A stretch of 64,000 nt of DNA, from the NCBI RefSeq assembly GCF_004027225.2, contig NC_044297.2, forward strand, positions 719,569 through 783,568, written 5' to 3'. The translations under genes and the position numbers were made by a program. Within the stretch, counting starts at the first letter, position 1. Each line of letters starts with the position of its first letter. Shown in pieces: positions 1-12,100 of this stretch. A model generated the notes under the pieces. The model saw only the letters and a program-made list of their open reading frames with translations. It was not told the DNA's origin and searched no databases. Source of the stretch: Strigops habroptila. Taxonomy: Eukaryota; Chordata; Aves; Psittaciformes; Psittacidae.

Positions 1-400
1 CAGTCTTCTCTATTTCTGTGGGGAAGGGACCATTCTAAGCCATGAAACGCCAGGAAAAGGCTGTTGTGTGTTCAGAGGGACCACAACAGCTGATGGCTCA
101 TATGCCAGAGCCTTAAATAAGGCTTAATCCCACTGCCCAGCTGGATTGCAAACCCCAAGAGGCACCAGGTTTCCCCGTCCCCTCTTTTATCACCTTTTAA
201 ATTATACCTAAAACCACAACAGGATTTTTGGTTTGGAAAAGCATCGCTAGGTGAGGTTTTACTGCTGGATCAAAGTTGGGGTGTGAAGGGCTCTGTGAAC
301 CTCAGATTAAAGGAGGTATAAATGATTGTGACTGGTCTGTCCTGTCTGATTATCCATGGAAAAGTAGGTTCTTGTATATGTAAACTTATCCCATATTAAG

Positions 401-504
401 GCCAGGCTGGATGCGGTTCTGGGCAGCCTGGTCTAGTAGAAGATGTCCCTGCTCACTGCAGGGGGTTGGAAAGTTCCTTCCAACTCAAACCATTCTATGA
501 TTCT
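401..504 (+). mobile_element. CR1 LINE 3' fragment
   Basis: Matches the CR1 3' end from GGCCAGGCTGG through CAGGGGGTTGGA to the CCATTCTATGATTCT tail. 5' truncated. Confidence 0.85.
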
Positions 505-751
505 CATCACTGTTAATGCTGAGCTAATGCTGCGTCTGTGGGCTCAATTCTGATCCACTGCATCTGAAATCACCGTGGAGGTTTGATGGGCTAAAGCAGG
601 AATTGCAGCTGTGGGTGTTTTCCCATGGTAAAAGCTGGTTCATGGAGGTACAGATCTGGTCTGGGCACCCGTCGAACTGTGTCTTGCAAGAAATAGGTGC
701 TGAATTTGGGGTGGCTTTGTGGGTTTTAGCTAGTGTCACTGCAACTGAAAG

Positions 752-828
752 GTGCTCACTGCAGGGGGTTGGAACTGGATGATCTTTAAGGTCCCTTCCA
801 ACCCAAACCATTCCATGATTCAATGATT
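752..828 (+). mobile_element. CR1 LINE 3' tail fragment
   Basis: Short copy: GCAGGGGGTTGGAACTGGAT then TTCCAACCCAAACCATTCC and an ATGATT repeat. Confidence 0.85.
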
Positions 829-3028
829 AGTTTTAGTCTTTTGTTCCCCAGAGGTACCAAGCCTTGGATGCTGCTATTCAGTGTGTATTCCCAAGCTGCT
901 TTCCAGGATTAATTCAGGTGCTGAATCAAATTCCCAAGAGGAATAAGCAGCAGGTTGATGCTGCCCCAGGCACGAAAGGGTCCTGCAGGTGAATAAAGCC
1001 CATGAATTCTGGCTGCGTGGCCAAACCCTGGGATTGTTGGTTTAGCAACCGGCTCTTTGCTCGGGTCAGTGAGCGGTGGGAAGCTGTAAGGAAGCTCATG
1101 TTATGTGTTGAGAGGTGGGTTTATTCCTTAAACAGGGGGACGGTGGGGAAGAAGCTAACAAAACCACCTTAAAAAGCTCTTTATGTGCAAATTTGCCTTT
1201 ATCTTTTGTGGTTTCCAATAGTTAAAGTGTGTCACAGCCCCAACGCCCCCTAATACAAGTTGCTTGGAGGACCCTCTAGCAGGTTGATGCAGGAGGAGGG
1301 ACCCGTTCTTAAGCCCCTAAGGTGGGAATTTGGGCAGAGTTGGAAACAGCAGCCACCAAGCCAAGGATTTACAAAGCTCCAACCCTTCACCCTCCCCACC
1401 TGCAAAATGACAAATCCCCCTTTTTCAACAATTCCATCCAGAGATCCCATCCAAGACAGTAAATTCCCAGTAAATTTCCAGTAAATTCCCTTATTTCTAT
1501 CATTTTCCGTGCTCTGGCTCATGTATTTGCTGTGATTTTTGCAGGATATGTCAGGTTTGGGCTGCAGAGCACAGCATGAGGCCAGGGTGGGGGGGTTGCC
1601 AGCACCACACCGATTTCATCCCCTCTTACGGGAACAGCACTTTAGGCTTAAAGAGCCTGAAGCCCTCAAGGCATGTAGCTCAGCTCTAAAATTAACAGGA
1701 ATATTAATAATCATAATAATGAAGCTTATGGAAGTGGAAGGAGGAACTTGACAACAGGGCTTTAGTCCTGGTGGTGGGGTTTAAAGGGCTTAAGCAGTTA
1801 AGCAGGCTCAGCCTAGAGCAAGGGACATCCTATTCTTTCACTGTGACTTGGTTCTTGGCTCCTTTGGTGGGGGGAAAAGGCAATATTCCTATTTTTCCCC
1901 CTCTCTCATGCGTGGCAATTTAATTACCTATTTTTGGGGGTACTGTATTACCCACCTTTCTTATTCCCAGCTTTGAGAACAGAAGGATCCTGCTAACGAA
2001 GACATTTCCAAGCTGGATTAATTCCTGCTGTGTTAGGAGAGGGAGAAGATCCAAGATTTGATTAAATAGACACCATTTCCATGGAGCCTGGCATAGGGCT
2101 GAGTTTAACCTCTTGTATGGATAACAGGGCAACTGGAGAGTGGATGAATCCACTTCCAGGTTCATATCCCAGTGTTCTATTCCTCCCTGCAACTGAAATG
2201 ATGAGGCTTTGTTAGAGAAGCACCTAAAGATGGAGAGGATTAAAGGAAAACCCAGCCTGGCTTTTTCTTCAGGAGGAGAGGGCAAATCCGTCACCCTTCC
2301 ACGCCCATTGGATGGGTGCATTCCATGGGGAATGCTCCAAAGATGAAAAACCCTTGTGCCGTCAGTCAGAAGTTTTGCCAGGAGGTAACGTGTTGCTGCT
2401 CCCCTTCCTTAACATACCACAGGAGGCAACAAGTGGTGGGTTATTTGCAGCAAGAAGCTGGATTTTTCCTGTGGAAATGGTAAATTTGTATTATTCCCCT
2501 CAAAAGAGACATGTTCCCCTTGGGAATCCAGTGGGAAAACGTGTGCTGAGCACTCGTGTATCCCAGTACACAGTGCTGGAGACCATAAGGATTTGATTGC
2601 TGATGGCAGACAGCTCTAACCTGGCAAAATCAAGCTCTGTGGTGGGGAGAAAATGTGGGATACCCCATGGAAACAGGGCACATAATGGTCCTGGAAAGGG
2701 AATTTGACTATATTGTATATAGGGCTGGCCACATTCCTTAATTCCCAGCCCAGACCTGTGGATTCTTCTACACAGCCTTGCTCATCCTTTCTGCCAGCAT
2801 CCTGTATCTCTTTGGACAAAGATTTTGGGAGAGGATTACTTAGAGTTTCCTCAGTCCTCAATGTCTCTCACCTTAAACATTTTCTTCAAAACCTCCTTTT
2901 TCTACCCCAGGATGCTAACTAGACCCGCAGATCCCTCTTTACCCACCCTGGGGCTTTCCGTATGGGAATGGTGCAGGATCATCTCGCCTCCGGTCGATGG
3001 TAAAACCTCTTTTCCCCATCCCTGGCAG

Positions 3029-3158
3029 TGTCTCCAGCTGCCGAGCGCCTCCGCTACATCCTGGGGGAAGACGATGAGCCTCCCAACCCCACGCTCTTCA
3101 CGGAGATGGACACACTGCAGCACGATGGCGAGGAGATGGAGTGGAAAGAGTCGGCCAG
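3029..3158 (+). CDS. SLC4A5: SLC4A5 exon a (first exon seen): N-terminal cytoplasmic domain
   Basis: 130 nt. It starts by completing a split codon (2 nt) and reads [16 protein letters not shown]...[19 protein letters not shown], then leaves 2 nt of the next Arg. Acceptor CCTGGCAG, donor AG|GTGAGA. The SPAAER..ILGE segment is where N-terminal splice variants of electrogenic NBCs converge, so the unseen upstream exon carries the start codon. Confidence 0.95.
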
Positions 3159-6100
3159 GTGAGATGGGGGAAGATGCTTTGGGTTGGAAATGTGTTGGGG
3201 AAAGATCTCCTAAAGATCCCTGGGTGGAAGAAGGGTCTGGGAATGAACATCGTTCTTAAAGAGGTTGAAAAAGCTATGCCCGGATTAGGAGAATGCATAA
3301 AACCAGGTGTTTTGGGGGCTTAGCATGGCAGAAGAGGAGGAGGATCCAACCACATCTCCCAGGTTGGATCAACCCCAGAGCTGGGGCTTTTCCCATTCCC
3401 AGTTGTAGCATGAGAGCAAAGCCCTGCAAAAAGGGCTGGGAGGGTATAAAAATGAGGATAAGATGCTGAAAAACTGGAGAATTAGAGCAAAGAGCTGGGA
3501 AATGGGAAGAGGGGATATAAGGAACATTTTCCCAGGTCTTTTTTCCCCCACCACTTGGCCAGGTCAGGATTTCAACTTCTCCTCCTTCTCAAGCAGTAAT
3601 AATAAAACCCTACCTACATCTTTAATAGAAGTAGCAGAGTAGTTGCAAGTGGTGTTCATTTAATGGAATTAGGACCTTATCCAAGGGGAGAATGTCAAAT
3701 CCAAGCGGGATTTTCTCTTCCTAGCCTCAGCAGTATAAGGGCTGGTAGGGCTGAGCGGTTTTGGGGAGATTTGGGATGGGTGTCAGGGATGCTGATGGTA
3801 TCCCCAGCCCTTTCTAAGCACAGGTGGGATTTCCAGGTGTGGAAGTTCACCTGAGGAATGAGCAGAGAGCAGGATCAGGCCCTGTGGGTGCTCATCCTAT
3901 CTCTTGGGCTGGTTATTTGCATCCTTTGGGTGTTGGAACTAGATGATCTTAAGGTCCTTTCCAACCCAAACCAGTCTATGATTCTATGATCATGAAACAT
4001 GTGGAAAGCTCTTAAGCATCCTCCTCCTTGCATTGGGGTTTTCACGAAGGAGGGATTGAGATGGAGGTTTCCAAATTCCCAGTGGGAGGGTGGAGGTTTC
4101 TCAAGTCCTGGATTTCCACTCTCCAGTGAGGAATGGTTCAGCCTCTTTAGCCACAGGAGAGCAGCTTCTTGCTGGGCTAAATCCACAATAAATGGGAATA
4201 AATGGAAATCAAGAAGCTGAGCACAGCAGGGAGATGGAGTTTCGCTTTGGAGAAAGGATCATGGGATGCTGATCCCGAGGCAAAGGTGTTGCTGGAAACA
4301 TGCTTCAAGTCCCACACCCTGACACAAGCACCCACCCCGTCTGCTCACCACTGGCACTGGGGCCAAATGTTATACTTTTGGGTGTGCTGAGGTTTTGTCG
4401 CCAGCACAGACTATTCCTGACACTCCCAGATAATCATTTGGGGCTGTTTTAGTAGGGACACCGGGGATTTTCTCTTTGCTGCAGCATTTTAATACACCTC
4501 CCTGCAAGCTGATACAATGCTGGGCTCTCCCCATCCTTCCTCTTCAGCTTTCATGAGCCATCAGCTATTCCCAAACCCCTTCTCCTTCTACATCCTTTCC
4601 ACCTGTGGCAGCCGGAGCCCAAATTCCACTTGTACCAGTTAAAAGTTGTAAGGTTAAGCCCTGTGAAGGCTAATCCATGGAGCCTGCAAACCTCCTGTAA
4701 AGGAAAAGCAGCTTTATTCCCCAAAATGATGTCTTGCTCTGAAGTCTTTGATTTGTAAAGTTAAGGAATATAGGTGGAAGGGCTGAATTCCAAGGGCTTG
4801 CAAACCCTCTTGTCTCTCACCATGGGATTGAAGTCTGAGCATTGCTAAAGAATTACAAAGCCATTTGCATTGCCCTGCATGCACAGGTGGTCCGTGTGGA
4901 TGCAGATCCTGGCTAAGGCAAGCTCAGCTCCATGGGAAAACCTCCCACATCTCACAGGAGCAATTTGAGGAGGGTTGAGTTCAGTGGTGGAGCTGAGAGT
5001 TTTTACTCCACTCTGCAACCATGCAAGCAGCATTTTGTCTAAAGATGTTACTTGAGTTCTGCATTCCCATCCTGAATAACAAGCAAAACCTTTGGCAGGA
5101 TGGATTAATCCAGGTTTGCAAAGCTGCACACGGGGAACTCCACAGGAAAAGGAATTCTCTTATTCTCTTCTCATACACCATCCCTGCTCTGTGCCCAACC
5201 TCTCATTTCAGGTGGATAAAGTTTGAAGAAAAGGTGGAGGAAGGCGGGGAGAGGTGGAGCAAGCCCCACGTGTCCACGTTGTCCTTGCACAGCCTGTTTG
5301 AGCTGCGGACGTGTCTACAGACAGGAACAGTGCTCCTGGACTTAGATGGCTACTCTTTGCCCCAAATCATAGGTAGGAGCCAGCAGGTATTGATGGTTTC
5401 AGATGGCCTTTTCCCCATGTCCTAAAGTGCTGGGAACAGATTTAAATGCATGTACTTGCATGGGATTGAGCAATGACAGGTGTTGAGAGCCATCAACTTG
5501 GTTCAATCAGTGTTGTCTTGAGCTTTCTAGAAGGGTTTGCAGTGTGGTAACCCATGTACCACCCTTGTTTGGGTGCTTGCAGATGATGTCATTGAGAAGC
5601 AGATCGAGGATGGTCTGCTCAAGCCAGAGCTGCGGGAGAAGATAAGCTATGTGCTCCTCAGGAAGCACCGTCACCAAACCAAGAAGCCAATCCACCGGTC
5701 CTTGGCTGACATTGGAAAGTCCGTCTCCTCCAACACAAGTGAGTCCCTGGGGTCCAACCTTGGTGGCATCTTTGAGTCTTTAGTGAGCAAGCCTGGGGGA
5801 AAAAAGATCTCAGAAGAAAGAACTGGGGAAACCCAACAATTCTGGGCACCCAGCTATTTACTGCATAGAGAAAGACCCCAAGTCCAGAGGCAGCCACAAG
5901 GGTAAGGGGGCTGGAGTACCTCCCATAAAAAGACAGGCTGAAAACACTGGGGCTGGAGAAGAGAAGCTGCGTGGAGACCTCAGAGCAGCTTCCAGTATCT
6001 GAAGGGTCTACAAGGATGCTGGAGAGGGACCTTCATCAGGGACTGTAGCGACAGGACAAGGGGTGATGGGTTTAAACTGAAACAGGGGAAGTTTAGGTTA

Positions 6101-9100
6101 AATATGAGGCAGAAGTTCTTCCCTGTGAGGGTGATGAGGTGCTGGCACAGGGTGGCCAGAGAAGCTGTGGCTGCTCATCCCTGGCAGTGTTCAAGGTCAG
6201 GTTGGACGGAGCCTTCGGCAACATGGTCTAGTCTGTGGTGTCTCTGCCCATGGCAGGGGGTTGGAACTGGATGATCTTAAGGATCTTTTTAACCCAAATC
6301 ATTCCATGATTCTGTGAAAGCTCTGTCACCAGCGGCTTTAAGGGTAGGGGTAGTCAGAACCCAAGGAGATGTCTGCTGAGATGGACAAGGGTGTTGTATG
6401 AGGGACAATGGCATTGGCGGTCACTTGGCCAAGAGGTTTTCTGGCACAGCAGCCTACAGAAAAATCCCGTCTGGTCTGGGGTTGAACTTGCCTATTTTTG
6501 AGCCATTATAAAAGGGGATTTGTTTGTTTTCAGGCTAGATTATTTACTTAGGTTTAAACTGAGGTCATCTGGTGGAGCCCGGGATTTGCCGGGCTTCAGC
6601 TGCTCCCTGGGTAGACAGAAGCAGCGGCACCCACCAAGTGCACATGGAAGAGGCCATCAAGAAGCAATATTCCCAACCTATGGGCTTCCCCAGGTTTCAA
6701 AGCAGCCATCATCCATGTTGGAGGACTAGATATTTGAGCTAATATTTGCCCCCAAGCCTTCAAAACTGAGCATGGCTTGGAAATGTTGTGGTTAGTCCCT
6801 GTAGATAGGAAAAATAGGGACATCTTCAGTATTTCTAGTTCGTTGCTGGAATGATGCATCACTTGGATTTTGCAAATAGGGCCACCAAGGAAAGGATGGT
6901 CATGGGCAGAAGCAGAAGGCTCCCTCACATTTCTTGTGCCAGTGGCCACTCTGTGATATACAAATAAATACCACTGGTACATTGAATCAGGGTCATGCCC
7001 AGTGGGAATTTCATCATTATTTTTAGTGGGTGAGGATGGACAAGTTTCAAATGTAGGGGTTTTTTTTGAGAATTATTAGATTAAAAAGCCAAATAAAGTG
7101 TTGGGTCATCCTGAATAACAGGAAATGTACTTCTGAACCCATTTATAGCCTCAAAAAAGTATTGATAAGGTGTGGGGTGGTGTAGACTCTTTGCACAGAG
7201 TCTCTGCAGTGGGAAGACTTGGGTGAGGGCAGTTTGCTCTTTGCTAATGAGATAGGGCAAAGGGGAATGGCTTTAACCTGCCAGAGGGGAGATTGAGATG
7301 AGCTCTGAGGCAGAAGCTCTTCCCTGTGAGGGTGCTGAGGCGCTGGCACAGGGTGCCCAGAGAAGCTGTGGCTGCCCCATCCCTGGCAGTGTTCAAGGCC
7401 AGGTTGGACACAGGGGCTTGGAGCAACCTGCTCTAGTGGAAGGTGTCCCTGCCCATGGCAGGGGGTTGGAACTGGATGATCTTTAAGGTCCCTCCAACAC
7501 AAACCAGTCTGGGTGAGATAAAAGTGCAAATGAGAGTAAGAGGGAAAAGCAAATTGTTGAGGTATGAGCACTGGAAGGGTCCCATCTGTGCTGAGCAGCT
7601 GATTTCCAGCCTGGCCTCTTACCTTTAGCATCACCCAATGGTTCTCTATGGGATCTGCATCTCCTCTAACAGCTTCTTTCCTCCAGCCCGCAGCCCTGTC
7701 CGGAGCCCGGCCGCTGGCGCTGCCTTCCACCGCTCCACCGAGGACCTGCGGATGCGGCAGAGCGCGAGCTACGGCCGCCTGCGTAAGCCCGGGAGGGTGC
7801 TGGGGAGGTGGGAACATGCCTACAAGAAGCAGGGAAATCAAAATCAAGTTGCAATTCCATGGGGATCCCACCCCAGCCCTCAGTGAGATGTAGCTTGTGT
7901 AGCCACAGGTTGGCTGATATCAGTCAAACTCATACTCTTGGGTTTTCATCTTACTGCACCAAGTTTGCAAGCCCAGCTCTAATAAATAGTGTGGGGTTTA
8001 GTCACACTGAAGTCCTCCCACCATGTTTTCACCTTGCATGTGGGGCAGGAATTGGGCTGTGCATCACGGGGTGGTTTTTCTCACCTTTGAAGTCAGGCTG
8101 AGAACATGTTCAGCCTGGAGAAGAGAAGCTGCGTGGAGACCTCAGAGCAACTTCCAGTGTCTGAAGAGGGCTACAAGGATGCTGGAGAGGGACTCTTCAT
8201 CGGGGACTGGAGTGATAGGACAAGGGCTGATGGGTTCAAACTTAAACAGGGGAGGTTCAGGTTAGACATAAGGAAGAAGTTGTTCCCTGTGAGGGTGCTG
8301 AGGCGCTGGCACAGGGTGCCCAGAGAAGCTGTGGCTGCCCCATCCCTGGCAGTGTTCAAGGCCAGGTTGGACACAGGGGCTTGGAGCAACCTGCTCCAGT
8401 GGAAGGTGTCCCTACTCATGGCAGGGAGTTGGAACTGGATGAGCTTTAAGGTCCCTTCCAAAACAAACCATTCCATGATTCTCTCTCTCATCTCCATCAG
8501 GTCACGCGCAGAGTAGGAGCATGAATGACATCTCGGACACACCAAGCACGGACCAGGTAATCACTTCAAAAACATTCATGCAATGGTGTGAGGAGCATCT
8601 CGGACATGGAAGGGACTCTGTGGGTGTGAAGGTCCATGTGAGCCTTGTGCAGCTTCACTCAGTCGATAACCACATAAATTCCTAATTAGGGAAATGAATC
8701 CATGTATTGATTGCAGCTGACTCATGGGGAAGCTGTCCCAGAAATAATACCTGTGCTTGTGAGTTGAACACAGTTCGGGACATGTGAGGATGCTGATGTA
8801 GCTTGAGAGCCTCAGGGTGGAGAAAACATTCCTTAAAAACTTTAGGTAAGGAAGGAAAGGTGCCTGGAAGAGTACTGGGATCCTACAAAAGCCTTTGCTT
8901 GACAGTTGGAGGGGATAAATCCCATCCAAGCACTTGGGACTGCAAACATAAATAGAGCTCTTGAGACAACGATCTGTAAGTAGAGGCAGGTTCCATTTTT
9001 CCCTCCATTTTCACCATTTCATGTGATGGATGTGAACTTCATCCATTAGGAACTTTTCCCCCCTGGTTTGCTTTAAACTGGAGAGCTCGGAAGGAGCTCA

Positions 9101-12100
9101 GGCTACTCGGGCAGTTTGTGGGCAGGTCTCTGCATGGTAATGGATGGACCCGTAGGGTTTGTGTCGTTCTTTTTGCTGAATGACCCATCCCCATCGAGGC
9201 ATTTTAGCTGGGCACTGTTGATGCATTATATGGGCTTTGCTTTGTTTCTGTTTGTGCGGGATTTCAGCATAAACCTAAAGGAAAGCCAAACACAATGCAG
9301 ATTTGTAGGAGAGAGTGCAGGATAAAGTTGGATGGGGCTTGAGCGATCTGATCTAGTGGAAGGTGTCCCTGCCCATGGCAGGAGGTTGGAACTGGATTAG
9401 CTTTAAGGTCCCTTCCAACCCAAACCAGGCTGGGATTCTATGATAACAGCTTGCTTTTCCCCAGGGATGCCCTTGCTGGGTTTTCTGGGGATGCAATGTA
9501 GGGAGAAGCAAAGGATGGAAATTCATGTGTTGCTGGGAGCCACAGGACAGGGATGCCGGGATATCAGGAAGGCAGAAGGTTTCCAGGGCACCTCCCAAAA
9601 TCAAACCTCTTCTAAACCAACCCAACTGTCCCGAACAAACCCCAAATCTCAGCCTCCAGCAGCAGGGCGTGGAGGGTTAATCCCAAAATATGCAAAGCAT
9701 TTAGGTTTAATCACCCTATTAGACCCACTACAAAGGGACTTTTTAAGTGTTACATGAAGCTTAGTGGTCACTGTTAACTCCTGCTCTTGCTTATTCCAAG
9801 CAGCATTGGAGGAGTTGCTGTATTATTATGATTTTTTTCCATTTGGATTTAAAAGATTAGAAAGGGGAGTGCTTGCTGCCCAGCTCACATGCCTCCCCTC
9901 ATGCTGGCATATAGATTATAATAACACCCTGCCTGGGTTGGTATTGAACCCTTTTAAACTAATAATGAAAGAGCTGCAGGGGAGAAGAGACCCGGGGAAT
10001 AAATCCATGCGGGAGGTTTCCTACTTCCATCATTTAGTCCTGCTCGGAGGATGAGATTGAGGAGGAAAGAGCTACAAAAGCATCTCCTGTGCACAGCACC
10101 CAGTGGTTGGGGCTGCACGCTGCAGACAGACTTGTAGAAATGCAGGGATCCATATCTTTTGGCTCAGATTTTCTGTAGCCAATTCCATGGGGTTTTCCTT
10201 GTGTAGCACCTCCTGCAAACCACCCCGTTGCACATCCTATCAGGGAGCCCCCAGCGTGTGGTTTCAAGTTAATCCTTGGGGTTAGTGGTGCTTTGGAGTA
10301 ATGAAGAAATTCAACTTGATGAATCCTTGCTGGCTTATTCTTGGATATGGCTCTTAAATCCCATCTCTGGTAGTCCTGGGACTATCAGAGATGAAGAAGT
10401 TGGAGCCTCTGGCTTCAGCTTTTGCATTTGCAGTGTGGAAAAGAGGGGGGAAAAAGCCAGATTTTGGCAACCACTCCCATCCCCAACCTCATCTTTCCCA
10501 CAGCTGAAGAACAAGTTCATGAAGAAGATCCCCAAGGATGCGGAGGCGTCCAACGTGCTGGTGGGAGAAGTGGAGTTCCTGGAGAAGCCCTTTGTGGCTT
10601 TTGTGCGGCTCCTCCAGGCGACGATGCTGGGAGGGGTGACAGAGGTGCCCGTCCCCACCAGGTAAGCACAATTCCTTTGGGTCCAAAGTGGTCTCATGAC
10701 ACAGATGCTGATGGTCCGAGGTTACCAACATGGTGCCTTTCCCTCCCCAGGTTCCTTTTTATTCTCCTTGGTCCTGCGGGAAAAGCCAAATCCTACAACG
10801 AGATCGGCAGAGCCATTGCAACTCTCATGGTGGATGATGTGAGTAGATGCATCACCCGGCCCTCACCAGGAACTCTCTTGCTCAGAGCTGAGAAGAAAAA
10901 GCAATTTTCATCCTATCACCTCACCAAATGAGCTTTAATATCCCATAATGACATGGGACACGTGTGCTGGACGCCATTCCCAGGCTGACACCTCTCCTTT
11001 CTTGACCCCCAGCTCTTCAGCGACGTTGCCTACAAAGCCCGGGATAGAGAAGATCTGATTGCCGGCATTGATGAGTTTCTGGATGAAGTCATTGTCCTGC
11101 CACCCGGCGAGTGGGACCCCAACATTCGGATCGAGCCACCCAAAAAAGTGACCTCGGCTGAGAAGAGGTGGGTGGGAGATGTGGGGCTGGAGCCAACCCT
11201 GCGGCCATCCCCATCTCTCCTGGTTTGGAGATCCTGGAGCACAGCAGCTTGCTTTGCCTTCATCCCTAGAAATAATTCCTGCAGATGTTCCAGAAATGCT
11301 GTTTTTTCAGCACTTTTTTTCCCCCAGAGCAGCTCAGAGCTGTTTCCACCCTTGGGCTCGGAAAATCCAGATCTTGATCTTTTCCACATTCACCCCAAAC
11401 CCCAGGCTCTAATGCAAGTGGAGAACTACACCATGGCCTTGCTCATGGGCCCTGCATCAAGACTGGGTTGGTAGGGCAGGTGCCATGGCCAATGCTGGTG
11501 GCTCTCTCCCCCAGGAAATCAGTTTTCTCACTGAATGAAGTGGGGCAGATGAATGGCACAGCCGGCGGGGCAGGCGCCGGGGCCAGTGGAGGAGGCAGCG
11601 ACGATGGGGAGATGCCTGAAGTTCATGAAATCGGGGAAGAACTTGCATGGACCGGCAGGTGAGCAACCACCCCACCACCCAAAAACCCATCAGTGTCTTC
11701 TCCTGGCTCACCCTGTGGTCTCAGGGGCATGGAAGGGGTGAAAACCTTTTGAGCACAGGCTTTTGTGCAGGACTATTTTGGCAGAAGTCAAATGCATGTG
11801 GTCCTTCATGGTTTGTCCCCAGGTTTTGTGGTGGCCTCTATTTGGATATCAAGAGGAAGCTGCCCTGGTTCCCAAGCGACTTCTATGAAGGCTTTCATAT
11901 CCAGTCCATCTCTGCCATCTTGTTCATCTACCTGGGCTGCATCACCAACGCCATCACGTTCGGGGGCTTGCTTGGGGATGCTACGGACAACTACCAGGTA
12001 GAGTCCAAGGAGAGGGGGTCACTTCGGCTTGGGGACAGTGGAATGGGATGGGATGGGTTTTACTCTCCTTGTGCCATGCCAAGCTTTAATGCTGGAGATA

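Larger units (their letters stand above)
1..3028 (+). other. SLC4A5 intron (5' part of window)
   Basis: No exon recognised on either strand. I looked for the segments upstream of SPAAER and found none. Contains two short CR1 3' tails (401-504 and 752-828). Confidence 0.75.

Noticed and set aside
7143-7871. 242-codon open frame on the - strand
   Set aside because: It is antisense CR1 plus intron and overlaps a real SLC4A5 exon on the other strand. The recurring peptide ([20 protein letters not shown]) appears wherever this CR1 subfamily occurs.
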